Source: Streptomyces sp. V2I9 (lineage in GTDB: Bacteria; Actinomycetota; Actinomycetes; Streptomycetales; Streptomycetaceae). Taken from it: a stretch of DNA of 64,000 nt. Below the pieces are notes generated by a model that made no database searches, had not been told where the DNA came from, and worked only from the letters and a program-made list of their open reading frames with translations. This document shows positions 43,416-53,673 of the stretch, piece after piece. Position numbers and translations under genes: made by a program. The stretch lies in assembly GCF_030817475.1 (NCBI RefSeq), contig NZ_JAUSZJ010000002.1, forward strand, positions 828,501 through 892,500, read 5' to 3'. How positions within the stretch are numbered: position 1 is the stretch's first letter; every line of letters starts with the position of its first letter.

Positions 43416-46400
43416 TCAGAGGTTGTCCATGTAGTACTGGAAGAGGTCGGCCCTGTAGCGGGCGCTCGGGTTCACTTTTTCGGGGTTGTTCGGGTGTCTC
43501 GCCGACGCCGATTTATGAACGTCGGCGTAGAAGTTCCGCCATGTCCTGGCGTCGTCCACGGTAAGACCCACGTCGCGCATCTTGCCCACCTGGTCGGACG
43601 TTCTCAACTTGAGTGCGGCGTCTTTGGAATTGCCGCCCCACGCGGCCTTCCCGAAGTCGTTGCGGGTGGCGAAGCCCAGCCTCTCCCACGTTCCGTCGAG
43701 CGTCTCCTTGTCCGGAACATCCCAGTTATCTTCCTTGCCCTTGGGCGCGTCCGGCTTGGCCTTCTTCTTGGCGGCGCCGAGTATCCCCTTGACCGCCTTC
43801 TTGACCAGGCCCCCGATGTTGAAGAGCGTCGCGGCCTCCGTGAAGTCCTTCCCGGAGTCGTGCGCCTTCGAGTCGGTGTCGACTCCGTGCTTCTCCTCGA
43901 ATTCCTTGACCTTGTCCTCGGCGCCGCCGCAGTTGGCTCCGAACCAGCACCACGGTTCCGTGGCGTATTCGAGGAAGTCGAGGGTCGCGCCCCCGACCTC
44001 GGCGGCGCCTCCGACCACGTCCTTGACGCTGCCTTCGGCGCGCGGGTCCGGGGGCTCGTTGCTGTCACAGATCCCGTAGTTGCGCTTCACGAGCGGGCAG
44101 GAGTCCGCGCTCGCCTTCGAGACGTGGCTCGCGCTTCCCATGGTGGTCATGCCACCGGAGCCGGACGACCCGCTGCGCACGTTGCTGACGTACGTCCTGA
44201 TCGCGTTGATCAGACGGATGATCGCCCGGATGATACGGAAGATGGCGCCGAAGAACTTGCCGTCCGGGTCGGCGAAGGTCACGGGGTTGTTGTTGCTGTA
44301 GGCGTACCCGTTGATCTGCTGCGGGTCCTTGAGATCAGCGATCGGGTCGACGCTGATGAATCGCCCGGTGGACGGGTCGTACTCGCGGGCGCCGAGATGG
44401 GTCAGGCCCGTGGGGTCCTGGGTTCCGTTGACGAAGCCCCGGGTGCCGGCCCACGCCCGGGGCGCCGACCCCCGCGCTTCGCCGAACGGGGTCATGTGAC
44501 GCCGCGTGACCTGCTGGGTCGCCGCGTCCACCTGAACCCCGGCGGTGCCGTTGTGGTCGCTCGCCGTCCAGGTCAGCGCGTCGGGCGTACGGACGGCGAC
44601 GACCTTGCCGCCGTGGGTGTAGTAGCGGGTCGCCGCGACCTCGCCGCTCGCCTGGTCGAGACGGAGTTCGGTCTCCCCCAGATAGAGCGTGCTACCGGTC
44701 CTGTCGCGGCGGATGAGCCGGTTGCCGTCGGCGTCGTTGAGATAGGAGGTGGTGGTGCCGTCGGCCTCGGTGACCTTGGCGAGTGTCCCTTCCGGGTTGT
44801 CCCAGTCGAGCGTCTGCTTCTTTCCGCCGACCGTCCGGGTCTGGGTGTTCCCGGCGGGGTCGTAGGTGTAGCTGGTGCCGGTCCTGGTGCCGTCCGCCCG
44901 TGTCGTCTCCGTCGAGGACAGCGCGTGCGGCCGCGGCTGGTCACCGGTCTTGTAGGTGTACGTGGTCGTCGCGGGGCCGCCGGCGGCCAGATGGTTCGTG
45001 ACCGTCTCACGGTTTCCGGCGCTGTCATAGGTGAACGACTGCCAGTACGGCGCCGGCCCGCCCACGTTCGCGCTCGCGGGCGTGGTCGCGCAGCTCGTGG
45101 TCGCGGTCCAGGCCGACCGGAGCCTGCGGTGGCCGTCGTAGGCGAAGCACTGCTTGTCGCTGGTGGCTCCCGCCCGTTCGTCGACCTCGATCGGGTTGCC
45201 GGCCGGGTCGTAGCGGTAGTTGACGTCGGAGTCCGTTCCCGTGTTCGACTCGGACACGACGGTCTGACGCGCGAGGCGCTTGGTGCCGTCCTCGTAGGAG
45301 GAATTGACCTCGGTCCACTTGGCGGTGGAGGAGACGCCGAGCGTGACGCGGATCTGTTCGCCCGCGGGCAGGTAGTCCGTGTTCTGGACGATCCCGGTCA
45401 GGCCCTTGAGCGTGTCCGGGCTGCCCTGGTCGGTGTAGCCGTAGTCGAGGACCTCCGTGGCCAGGCCGCCCATCGCGGGGATGGTGCGCTTCTGCAGGCT
45501 CCCGTCGAGGTTGTAGGCGTTGGTGAGGGTCCAGGTGCCGGAGCCGGCGAGCGCGCCCTCCGCCTTGCTGATCGTGTACTGCTCCTTGAGGACGCGGTTG
45601 AGCTTGTCGTAGCCGGCGTTGGTGGTGGCGTACACGTCACCGCTCTTGCCTCCCACGTACCGGATGGCCGAGGTGAGCTGCCCCTTGGCGATGGTGTCGT
45701 AGGACCAGCGCGCGAGGTACTTGGCGTCCTCGGGCGCCGGCCTGCCGTCCACGACCGGCACCTTGCCGTCGAGCTTTCCGGTGCGCCTGCCGAGCAGGTC
45801 GTAGGTGTAGCCGAGCGTCTTCTTGCGGTTGTCGGTGGTGGATACCACTTGGTCCAGCGCGTTGTACTCGGTCGTCGAGGTCCCGGAGTCGGGGTCGGTC
45901 GACGTCGTCTCCCGGCCGAGGAAGTCGTACGCGTACGACCATGTGTTCTGGTCGTCGTCCTTGACCGTGGTCGTACGACCGGCGTGGTCGTGGCCGTAGG
46001 TGAGCCTCGTGAAGTCGCTTCCGGCCGTGTTCCCGCTGTACTCCAGCTTCTCGACCAGCCGGCCGCGCGCGTCGACCCTCTCCTTCACGGCCGGGGCGCC
46101 GGCGGGCGGCTCCACGAGCGTGGCATCACCGAGGTAGGTGTTCCTGGTGCGCGAGAACTCCTTGCCCAGGGCCATCGACTTCTCGACCGTGGGCCGTCCC
46201 GCACCGTCGTAGGTGACCTCGGTGCCACTGGGAGCGGCACTGAGCAGGGTGGCGAGCTTGCCCTCGGGCGCCGTGGCGTCGATGTAGTCCGCCACCGTCC
46301 CGACCTCGAGACCACGGCTGTCGTACGTGGTCTCGGTGATGATGCGGCCGGTGCCTACGGCCGCCGGCGCCTGGGTCTGGCGGGGCCTCAGCAGGGCGTC

Positions 46401-49400
46401 ATAGAGGGCGTAGGAGGTGCGGTACGTGGTGCCGTCGTTCTTGAGGGTCTTGGTGGCGACCCAGCTGCTGGTGGTGTTCTGGATCCGGTACTCGAACGTG
46501 TGCGACGGGGCGTGGCCCGTACCGCGGTCGCGGTCGGCGAGCCAGACGTCCGTCAGCCGTCCGAGGGCGTCGTAGGCCAGTTCGGTCCGGTTGCCGTTCG
46601 GGTCCGTCGTGAGCTTCCTCAGGCCCCACTCGGGCGCGAGGTCGTTGGTGACCGTGTGGCCCAGGGCGTTGGTCTCCACCGTCTTCGTCAGCGGACCACC
46701 GGTGGCAGGGGTGTACTCGGTGTGCTTGGTGCGTGTGCCCGCGCCGTCGAACTGGTCGACGGGGCGGCCGAGCGCGTCGTAGGCGGCCGTGCTGACGGTC
46801 TGGAGGTCGGCGACGCCCGACGAGTAGCCGGTGACGCGCTGCGTGCGGGTGACGTCGCCCTTGGTCGGCGCGGCGCCCCATGCCTGGTTGTCGAAGGCGG
46901 CCCGGACGTCGGAGACGACGTCGGTGGTCTTCGGGTCACCGGTACGGACGGGCGTTTCCGAGCAGCCCGCCGAGACCTTCTCCACCCGCTTGGGCAGGTT
47001 CAGGATCCACGCCCCGGTGTTGGGCGCGTACTCGGTGCGGGTGCAGTCCTTCTGGCCGGCCGCGTCCTGCTCCTCGGTGAGGGTCAGACCGCTGGCGGGG
47101 TCGAAGGTCTTCCTGGTGGTGACGGTCATCTCGCCGCCCGCGGACAGCGCCGTGCGGCTCACGGCCGTGCCGGTGCGCACCAGGTGGGCGTTGACGGTGC
47201 CGTAGGGGTGCGTGTCGGTGGCGGTGGTGGCCGACCACGGGGTGTTGATCGTGGCGCTGACCTCACCGCCGTCGGTGCCGTTGTAGGTGATCTGCTCGCG
47301 GACCTGCCCCGCGAACTGTTCGGAGTCCGTCCTGGCGTCCCCCCGGGAGTCGGTGACCGTCTCCTTGCGCGTGGTGCCGTCGGACTGCTTGTCGCCGTCC
47401 ATGCCCCGGTAGTACAGGGCAGTGCTCTTCGAGCGCGTGCCCGCGGGCTCGCCGGTGGTCGTGGTGACCTTCTGGTAGCCGCGCCAGATACCCCAGGTGC
47501 GGTACTTGGCCGGGGTGATGGGCGACTCGTCGTCGTAGGCCCAGGCACCCCCACCGCTGTAGGTGTAGTCGGTCTGCTTCAGCGGGGCGCCGCCGGTCGG
47601 ATCGGACTCGGTGACCTGGGTGACGACGTACTTGTGGAACCAGTCGGTGCGCGGCTTCGGGTCGGTGCCCGGGGTCGGGTTCGACGGCGGGATCCACTTG
47701 ACCGGATAGCAGCGCCTGGTGTTGGCGTCCAGCTTGTCGGGGATGCCGGTGTCGGCGAGGCAGTCCTCGGTGGAGTGGTTCACCGTCAGGACGGAGCCGG
47801 ATTCCGAGGTGATGGTCCGTACCCGCCACTTGATGAACGGGGCGATGTCGTCACCGGTCTTGTCGACACGGTTGTGCAGCTGGATTCCGCTGAACGTGAC
47901 CGGCGGCAGCGCGACGTCGGTACCGGGCTTGCCCGTCTGCTGGATCGAGTTCAGCCACAGGCCGGCGCCGGAACCGTCCCCCGGATCGGGGAAGGATTGC
48001 TTCAGGCTCCACGTGTTGACGTCGAGATAGTCGGTGTCCGCACCCGTTCCGCTGCCGTCGAAGACCTGGGTGGTGACCTGTGTCAGCCTCTTGCGGCTGA
48101 AGAACGACGGGGCCGGCTGGTCGGTGCACGGCTTGTCGGCGGCACAGATCTGGTCGTAGGGAACGTCCGGCCAGGCGTTGCGGTTGGCATCGGTCAGCGA
48201 CGCGCAGGTCTCTTCGCCGGTGACCTGCAGGCAGCGCTCGGCCACGGTGAACTGGACGCGGGCCGCGGGCGGCTGGGTGGTGGAGAAGAGGGCGTCGTCG
48301 CGCTGACCGTAGTCGATGCGCTTGAGGTGGCCGCCGCGGGTGTAGGCGCTGCCGTTTCCGGTGGTGCCGTTCTTGGCGTAGTAGTTGGTCTCCTTGCCGT
48401 ACCAGTACGTCATGGCGTTGCCGTGCGGGTCCACGACGTAGTCGAGGTTCCAGCGCCAGGCCTGGGAGAGCGAGCGGTCGGCGAAGCTGCCGCCCTTGTC
48501 GTGGCCGGGCTCACCGGAGTCGTCACCGAAGACGGGGACGGTCCAGGTCGAGCCGGTCTCGGGCTTGCCGGTCGTCCAGCCGGGCAGCCGGTTCTTGCCG
48601 AACACGTACTGCGTCCCGTCGGTGGAGGTCACCGTCCAGAACTCACCGTTGTCGTCGCCGTTGGTGGCGCCGGTGCCGTGCACGATCCGTTCGCCGTCGT
48701 CGCTCTTGGGGCGCCACGTCTTCCTGGTCTCGTTCCAGACCAGGGGGGTGGACTTGCCGTTCAGCACGAGGGAGGCGTTGTTCTCCTTCCAGCACTGGTC
48801 GTACTTCTTGTCCTGGCCGTCGTCCTCGCAGCTGCCGTACGCCCGCTCGATGTACGAACCGGACAGGTCGAAGCCCTCGCCGACCCAGGACGGCTGACTG
48901 CTGGTGGACGAGGTGCGTCCGTCCACGCTCTGTGCGGAGTAGCCGATGGACAGGTTGGGCGCCGGGCCGGCCGGAGCCGGCGGGGCGTCCAGCGGGTAGC
49001 TCCAGGTGAAGTCGCCGTTGGATCCGCCGGCCGACCAGGTGGAGGAGGCCGACAGCGGGGTCGCCTCGTACGTGCCCTGGTCGGATCCGGCGGCGGCGGA
49101 GACGGCCAGTACGGTCACGCCGGAGCCGGCCGCGGTGGCCGCGGGGGTGGTGATCTGCGCCGTGAGCTGCTGCCGCTCGGTGTTGTTGGCGCCCGTCACC
49201 GGGGAGACCTTGCGGCAGGCCGCCTCGGTGGGTGCGGTCAGGGCGCACGCGGGGAGCCGCACCACCCGCAGCCGGGAGGACCAGTTGCCGCCGAACGCGT
49301 GGGCGAATCCGCTGTAGTCGATGGTGGCGCCGAGAGCGGCGGGGGCGTTCTCGCCGTCGGCCCGGCGCACGCTGAACACCAGGCCGTCGACGCCGAGTCG

Positions 49401-49862
49401 CCGCGTGGTCCTCCGGTCCAGCACATCGATCCTGGCCTGCTCCGGTACTCCGGTGCTCCTGGCCGCGCTCAGGCCCCGTTTGCCGCTCACCGCTCCGGGC
49501 CGGGACAGGGCGATGGGGACTGCGGCGGCCTTCGCCTGCCGCTTGCCGGACTCGGGTATGTCCAGCGTGACGGAGTCCGCGGCGGGCCAGGTGGTCTTCC
49601 GCGCCGCCTGCTCACGTGTCTTCCTCGACGCGGCGGCCGTCGGGTCCTTGATCTTCTCGGTCTTCGGAACGAACCGTTCGGCTGTGCCGTACTCGGCTTT
49701 CTGCAGTGTGCCGTGGTCTCGTTCGACAGCCTGTACCGGGGCTGCTCCGAGCAGGGTGGCGATGACTGCCGAGGACACGGGCAGAACGACGGCCGCCAAG
49801 CGGCGGCGGCCGGCTCTGCTCCACGCCCATCGGCCGTGCGGCCCTGAGGTACGCCTGGACAC
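43416..49862 (-). CDS. Secreted RHS-repeat protein with variable C-terminal toxin-like tail
   Basis: This 2148-aa protein has a signal peptide (about residues 20-46, RRRLAAVVLPVSS to VQA). It is followed by a long region with TcdB/SpvB-like segments (GSNGDFTWSYPLDAPP) and many RHS/YD repeats such as YDPAGNPIEVDE and YDALGRLTDVW. The RHS core ends near residue 1865 (GYAYSNNNPVTFADPDGKFF). The last 280 residues form a distinct tail ending WRNFYADVHKSASARHPNNP and YRADLFQYYMDNL. That end resembles, from memory, a DUF4951-like toxin domain. GTG start with GGAG six bases upstream. Its codon bias weakens in the tail, which suggests exchange. Likely cell-surface or interbacterial role. Confidence 0.85.
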   Translation of the reverse strand: MSRRTSGPHGRWAWSRAGRRRLAAVVLPVSSAVIATLLGAAPVQAVERDHGTLQKAEYGTAERFVPKTEKIKDPTAAASRKTREQAARKTTWPAADSVTLDIPESGKRQAKAAAVPIALSRPGAVSGKRGLSAARSTGVPEQARIDVLDRRTTRRLGVDGLVFSVRRADGENAPAALGATIDYSGFAHAFGGNWSSRLRVVRLPACALTAPTEAACRKVSPVTGANNTERQQLTAQITTPAATAAGSGVTVLAVSAAAGSDQGTYEATPLSASSTWSAGGSNGDFTWSYPLDAPPAPAGPAPNLSIGYSAQSVDGRTSSTSSQPSWVGEGFDLSGSYIERAYGSCEDDGQDKKYDQCWKENNASLVLNGKSTPLVWNETRKTWRPKSDDGERIVHGTGATNGDDNGEFWTVTSTDGTQYVFGKNRLPGWTTGKPETGSTWTVPVFGDDSGEPGHDKGGSFADRSLSQAWRWNLDYVVDPHGNAMTYWYGKETNYYAKNGTTGNGSAYTRGGHLKRIDYGQRDDALFSTTQPPAARVQFTVAERCLQVTGEETCASLTDANRNAWPDVPYDQICAADKPCTDQPAPSFFSRKRLTQVTTQVFDGSGTGADTDYLDVNTWSLKQSFPDPGDGSGAGLWLNSIQQTGKPGTDVALPPVTFSGIQLHNRVDKTGDDIAPFIKWRVRTITSESGSVLTVNHSTEDCLADTGIPDKLDANTRRCYPVKWIPPSNPTPGTDPKPRTDWFHKYVVTQVTESDPTGGAPLKQTDYTYSGGGAWAYDDESPITPAKYRTWGIWRGYQKVTTTTGEPAGTRSKSTALYYRGMDGDKQSDGTTRKETVTDSRGDARTDSEQFAGQVREQITYNGTDGGEVSATINTPWSATTATDTHPYGTVNAHLVRTGTAVSRTALSAGGEMTVTTRKTFDPASGLTLTEEQDAAGQKDCTRTEYAPNTGAWILNLPKRVEKVSAGCSETPVRTGDPKTTDVVSDVRAAFDNQAWGAAPTKGDVTRTQRVTGYSSGVADLQTVSTAAYDALGRPVDQFDGAGTRTKHTEYTPATGGPLTKTVETNALGHTVTNDLAPEWGLRKLTTDPNGNRTELAYDALGRLTDVWLADRDRGTGHAPSHTFEYRIQNTTSSWVATKTLKNDGTTYRTSYALYDALLRPRQTQAPAAVGTGRIITETTYDSRGLEVGTVADYIDATAPEGKLATLLSAAPSGTEVTYDGAGRPTVEKSMALGKEFSRTRNTYLGDATLVEPPAGAPAVKERVDARGRLVEKLEYSGNTAGSDFTRLTYGHDHAGRTTTVKDDDQNTWSYAYDFLGRETTSTDPDSGTSTTEYNALDQVVSTTDNRKKTLGYTYDLLGRRTGKLDGKVPVVDGRPAPEDAKYLARWSYDTIAKGQLTSAIRYVGGKSGDVYATTNAGYDKLNRVLKEQYTISKAEGALAGSGTWTLTNAYNLDGSLQKRTIPAMGGLATEVLDYGYTDQGSPDTLKGLTGIVQNTDYLPAGEQIRVTLGVSSTAKWTEVNSSYEDGTKRLARQTVVSESNTGTDSDVNYRYDPAGNPIEVDERAGATSDKQCFAYDGHRRLRSAWTATTSCATTPASANVGGPAPYWQSFTYDSAGNRETVTNHLAAGGPATTTYTYKTGDQPRPHALSSTETTRADGTRTGTSYTYDPAGNTQTRTVGGKKQTLDWDNPEGTLAKVTEADGTTTSYLNDADGNRLIRRDRTGSTLYLGETELRLDQASGEVAATRYYTHGGKVVAVRTPDALTWTASDHNGTAGVQVDAATQQVTRRHMTPFGEARGSAPRAWAGTRGFVNGTQDPTGLTHLGAREYDPSTGRFISVDPIADLKDPQQINGYAYSNNNPVTFADPDGKFFGAIFRIIRAIIRLINAIRTYVSNVRSGSSGSGGMTTMGSASHVSKASADSCPLVKRNYGICDSNEPPDPRAEGSVKDVVGGAAEVGGATLDFLEYATEPWCWFGANCGGAEDKVKEFEEKHGVDTDSKAHDSGKDFTEAATLFNIGGLVKKAVKGILGAAKKKAKPDAPKGKEDNWDVPDKETLDGTWERLGFATRNDFGKAAWGGNSKDAALKLRTSDQVGKMRDVGLTVDDARTWRNFYADVHKSASARHPNNPEKVNPSARYRADLFQYYMDNL

Positions 49863-49884
49863 GGGAATCTCCGCATTCTGAAGG

Positions 49885-49931
49885 GCGCGGTGCCGCACAC
49901 CGGTATGCACAACCGGTACGCGGCACCGCGC
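49885..49931 (-). terminator. Stem-loop between LamG and RHS genes
   Basis: Perfect 12-bp arms GCGCGGTGCCGC (49885-49896) and GCGGCACCGCGC (49920-49931), with an inner ACCGGT/ACCGGT pairing. It lies in the 100-bp gap between two genes on the same strand, so it may attenuate RHS expression or stabilise the upstream mRNA instead of fully ending it. Confidence 0.6.
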
Positions 49932-49962
49932 GTGGGTGAGGTGTTGCTCGGGGAGGTGTGGT

Positions 49963-52900
49963 TCAGCCGATGTCGACGGGCGGCTCGTCGGCGATGGAGA
50001 GCTGCGTGATCTCCGCTTCGCTGAGTACGCCGGCGTACACCCGCATGTCGTCCAGCTGACCGGGCAGCGCGTTGCCCCAGGCGCCGGTGTCGTGGCGGCG
50101 CGCGCCACCGATCATGAGGGGGCCGCTGCTCTGGAAGACGTCGTCGACGAGGACGCCTTCCTCGTCGCCCTGGCGCTCGCCGGTGACGTAGAGCTTGGCC
50201 GACCGGTTGGCCGAGTCGAAGACTCCGGCCACGTGGATCCAGCCGCCGGGCGGATTGACCTCGTCGGACACGGTGGTCGCGGCCGGGCCCTCGAGCACGT
50301 CGGTCGCGTACACACCGAAGTTCCAGTCACCGACGGATTCCCCGGCTTCCTGGCGGTACCAGAGACGGAACGCGTTGCGGTTCGCTCCGGGGTGGGAGAA
50401 GACGGTCGGCGAGTGCGCGACGGTGGTGTCCTCGAGCTTGGACTGCGATTCGAGGTTCACCCAGCCGGCGACGGTGAAGCTGCCTGACGCGTCGAGCTTG
50501 ACCGGCGCGGTGGCCCGGCCCAGTACGTCGGCGTCGAGACTCAGCACATTGCCGTGGGCGTAGTCGTCGGTGGTGGTGAATGTGGACCCGCTCTGCAGGG
50601 ACAGCGTGTTGCCCCGGCCGCTGCTGTCGAGTCCGGTGGTTCCGGCGCTCTCGTCCAGCGCCCAGTGGGCGAGCAGTTCGGCCTGCGGATGACCGGTGTC
50701 CGGGTTCTCCAGGTTGGTCAGTCCCGGCAGTTCGTCGGGGTAGACGACCCGGTTGAACACGGCGGCCTGATCGACTTCGGCGTCCAGCTGGTTGCTCGTG
50801 CCCCAACGGCCGATCTCGAAGGGGCCGTTCGCGGCCCAGGGGGTGGTGAAGGCGGTTTCCGCGTTCAGCGTTCCGTTGACGTACAGGCGGATCTTCTGTG
50901 CCTGCCGGTCGTACACGCCCAGCAGGTGGGTCCAGGCGCCGAGCACCGGAGGCTTGGTGCCGATCGCGCGGACGATGGTGGCGCCGCCGTCGTCGGTCGC
51001 GTCCTTGTCGTACCGGTTGAAGATCCACCGGTCGTAGGCGGTGGAGTAGTACAGCTGGAAGCCGCCGGTCTTCGTGCCACGCTGTTGCATGACCGTCGAC
51101 TGGGTCTTGGAGTTCAGCTTGACCCAGCTGGACACGGCGAAGTTTCCGGTGGTGTCCACGATCGGCCCGGCGGCCGCGGCGTAGCCGTCGCCGGCCGTGC
51201 TCCTGAAGCCCTTGCCCAGGCGGGCCTTGTCGGTCCAGCTCCCCCCGGTCACGGTGAGGTGGTGGGCCGTGCCCTGCGTGTTGGCGGCCGCGGTGCCGGT
51301 TCCCTCGTCGAACTTCCATACGCCGACGGGCGCCGCGGCGCGGGCGACGTTGAAGAGGTAGTCGCGGGTCTCTCCGGGGTTGCCGGCCGCGTCGAAGGTC
51401 TGCACGCGCAGGGTGTTGGTGAGCCGCTTGTCCGGGGTGATGGTCACCGTGTGGCTCGCGGTGTCGGCGGTGTAGGTCTTGTCCTCCACCTTGACGCCGT
51501 TGAGGTGGGTGACGAAGCGACGCACGTCCGTGGCACCGGCGCCGATGGTGAACCTGCCGGTCATGCCCACGCTCCCGGTCTCCGGGGAGCTGGCGCAGCT
51601 GGTACCGGCGCACTCGGGGTACTGGTTGTTCACCGAGGTGACGGTCGGCTTCGGCGGTCCCTTGGAGTCCACCTTGAAGTAGCAGGAGGAGGACCAGGGC
51701 CCGTACAGGTACCCCGTGGTGCCGCCGTAGGTGTACTTGTACTCCGTCCGCGCGCGGAAGTGGTACGTGGTGTTCTCGGCCAGCGTGGCGGTCGGCATGG
51801 TGCCGGCGGTGCCGCTGGCGGTCCAGGTGCTCGGCTTCAGCGAGGTCGGCGAGGTGCTGCTGCCGGCGTACAGCTCGAAGTTCGGACGCAGGACCGCCTT
51901 CGACCCGTCCGACGACGTCGGGGTCGCGGTGAGCCGGGGTGTGGTGTCGCGGATGATCGCGGGGCTGCTCGAAGCCGAGCAGGACACGTTCGGGTCCGAC
52001 ATCTTCACCGACGAGGGCTTCGCCGTCGGCGGGGAGACGTAGGTGATGGACAGGACGGGCTTGCGGCCGGTCGTGGAGTCCGCGTCCTTGGGGGACATGA
52101 ACTGTTTCCACGCGATCGGGTCGCTCTCGCTCGCCCGCAGCCCCAGCGTGGTCGTGGTCGACTTGGCCTTCGCCGTGTACGCGACCGCGGCCGTCGCGTC
52201 GAACTCGACCGTCCCGTCCGGGCAGCTGGACGAGTGGCCCTTGGCCGCGGAGACCGTGTCGACCTTCGAGGACCACGACAGCGAGGAGGACCACTTGGTG
52301 GACGAGGAGATGCTGCCCGTGCGCCACAGCTCGATGTTGCGCTTCTCGCAGTTCGCCGACCAGATCTCGTACGCGGAGAAGTCGGCGTGCAGGATCTTCT
52401 TGCCGGCCACACTGCGGGTGTCGAACTGGAAGAGGGAGCGGGCCTTCTTGTTGTCCACGTACGCGTCGTAGCCCACGCCGAGCGCGTGACTGGTGTTCCA
52501 GAAGGTCGAGCTGCTCTCGTTGGACCACAGGGCGGTCCAGCCGGTCAGCTTCCCTGCCACGGTGGGCGGGTCGATCACCACCGGGTACGTGGTCTTCGGG
52601 TCGGCCAGGAACTCCTGGTCCGGCACCACCGTCAACTCGTCCTGCCCCGCGGCCATGCCGGCGATCGCGGTGCGCGCATCGGCAGGCGGGCTGACCGCGT
52701 CCACCGGGTCCACCGGACCGGCCTCGGCGGCGAGCGCGGACCTCGTGCCCGCCGCGGACCTGGCACCCGCCGCCGTCCCGGCGTCGGAGCCCGGCGTCCC
52801 GGCGTCCCACATCAGCGGCGCGCTGTTGATGAACGCGGGGTGTCCGCCGTCATCCACCAGGGACACGGCGCCGTCGTGGTTGCGTACGGTCAACCCGTCG

Positions 52901-53589
52901 GCCCTGACCGGGTAGCGAATGGACTTGAGCGCCGCCGCGGCCTGCGGCGTGTGCACCACCAGGTTCTGGGTGAAGCCGTCGGGCAGGACCTGGACCACCA
53001 GGTCGACGTCGGGGCGCACCGACGTGTACACGGCGTGCGAGCCGTCCAGGACCGGCTCCGGCAGTGTCCAGGGCGAGTGGACCTCGTACGAGTGCCCCCC
53101 TCGCTCGAAGCGGACCAGCGGGGCCTTGTCCCCACCGCCGGACAACGTCATGTCCAGCGCCGCCTTCGGCGCCAGGGTCCCGTCGTCGGCCCGGACGAGG
53201 GTGGTGTCCACGGCCGCCCAGCCCGTTCCCCGGCGCACCCGCTCGATCGACGCGGAGCTCTCCGCGGTGAACGTACCGTCAGGGTTGGCGAAGACCTGAC
53301 CGGTCTCGGTCGTCAGACCGGCGACCTCGACCCGGCGCCCCGCCTCGGCCGCGGCGCGCGACGCCTTCTGCTCGGCCGATGCCTCGGGCAGCCGGTCGTC
53401 CTCCCAGAAGGCCTTCCCCTTGCCGGCTTCGTCCGCCGGCGTGTGGGAGACCGCCTCGGGACGTTCGGCTTCGCTCGCCGCCGCGCTCCCCGCCGGTGCC
53501 AGCAGGCCCCCCAGCATCGCCGCACCCACGGCGATCCCCACTACCCCGGATACGGGGCGTCGATGACGCCCCATCCCCCCACGACTCAT
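49963..53589 (-). CDS. Secreted LamG/DNRLRE-domain protein
   Basis: This 1208-aa protein has a signal peptide (about 10-35, GIAVGAAMLGGLLAPAGSAA). A DNRLRE-type beta domain lies at about 345-520 (LWSNESSSTFWNTSHALGVG), then beta-rich linker domains, and two LamG-like jellyroll domains at about 755-960 and 966-1205 (WVKLNSKTQSTVMQQRG; GWVNLESQSKLEDTTV). These bind sugars or proteins. The ATG at 53589 has GAGGG eight bases upstream. It precedes the RHS gene on the same strand and probably works with it at the cell surface. Its promoter lies in an unusual AT-rich patch. Confidence 0.85.
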   Translation of the reverse strand: MSRGGMGRHRRPVSGVVGIAVGAAMLGGLLAPAGSAAASEAERPEAVSHTPADEAGKGKAFWEDDRLPEASAEQKASRAAAEAGRRVEVAGLTTETGQVFANPDGTFTAESSASIERVRRGTGWAAVDTTLVRADDGTLAPKAALDMTLSGGGDKAPLVRFERGGHSYEVHSPWTLPEPVLDGSHAVYTSVRPDVDLVVQVLPDGFTQNLVVHTPQAAAALKSIRYPVRADGLTVRNHDGAVSLVDDGGHPAFINSAPLMWDAGTPGSDAGTAAGARSAAGTRSALAAEAGPVDPVDAVSPPADARTAIAGMAAGQDELTVVPDQEFLADPKTTYPVVIDPPTVAGKLTGWTALWSNESSSTFWNTSHALGVGYDAYVDNKKARSLFQFDTRSVAGKKILHADFSAYEIWSANCEKRNIELWRTGSISSSTKWSSSLSWSSKVDTVSAAKGHSSSCPDGTVEFDATAAVAYTAKAKSTTTTLGLRASESDPIAWKQFMSPKDADSTTGRKPVLSITYVSPPTAKPSSVKMSDPNVSCSASSSPAIIRDTTPRLTATPTSSDGSKAVLRPNFELYAGSSTSPTSLKPSTWTASGTAGTMPTATLAENTTYHFRARTEYKYTYGGTTGYLYGPWSSSCYFKVDSKGPPKPTVTSVNNQYPECAGTSCASSPETGSVGMTGRFTIGAGATDVRRFVTHLNGVKVEDKTYTADTASHTVTITPDKRLTNTLRVQTFDAAGNPGETRDYLFNVARAAAPVGVWKFDEGTGTAAANTQGTAHHLTVTGGSWTDKARLGKGFRSTAGDGYAAAAGPIVDTTGNFAVSSWVKLNSKTQSTVMQQRGTKTGGFQLYYSTAYDRWIFNRYDKDATDDGGATIVRAIGTKPPVLGAWTHLLGVYDRQAQKIRLYVNGTLNAETAFTTPWAANGPFEIGRWGTSNQLDAEVDQAAVFNRVVYPDELPGLTNLENPDTGHPQAELLAHWALDESAGTTGLDSSGRGNTLSLQSGSTFTTTDDYAHGNVLSLDADVLGRATAPVKLDASGSFTVAGWVNLESQSKLEDTTVAHSPTVFSHPGANRNAFRLWYRQEAGESVGDWNFGVYATDVLEGPAATTVSDEVNPPGGWIHVAGVFDSANRSAKLYVTGERQGDEEGVLVDDVFQSSGPLMIGGARRHDTGAWGNALPGQLDDMRVYAGVLSEAEITQLSIADEPPVDIG

Positions 53590-53644
53590 CCCCAGAACCC
53601 TCACTACGTGCAGTAAACGTGTGACCGACCAGCGGACTCTAATG

Positions 53645-53673
53645 ATCTTTTAAGAATTGTTCTATGGCCTCAA
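53645..53673 (-). promoter_or_regulatory. Promoter of the LamG-RHS unit in an AT-rich island
   Basis: On the minus strand, TTGAGG (53668-53673) and AAAGAT (53645-53650) are separated by 17 bp. The predicted start would be about 50 bp before the LamG ATG. The flanks (53640-53745) are strikingly AT-rich for this chromosome. The remaining part of the gap to 53947 holds no supportable gene, only the terminator at 53876-53911. Confidence 0.55.

Noticed and set aside
43494..49847. A long plus-strand ORF (2117 codons) opposite the RHS gene
   Set aside because: It is an antisense shadow: the translation is Gly/Val/Arg/Asp-rich without domains, whereas the minus strand shows a signal peptide, RHS repeats and a ribosome site.
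50554..53616. A 1020-codon plus-strand ORF opposite the LamG gene
   Set aside because: An antisense shadow of the LamG coding region with low-complexity Gly/Val/Arg composition and no ribosome site.
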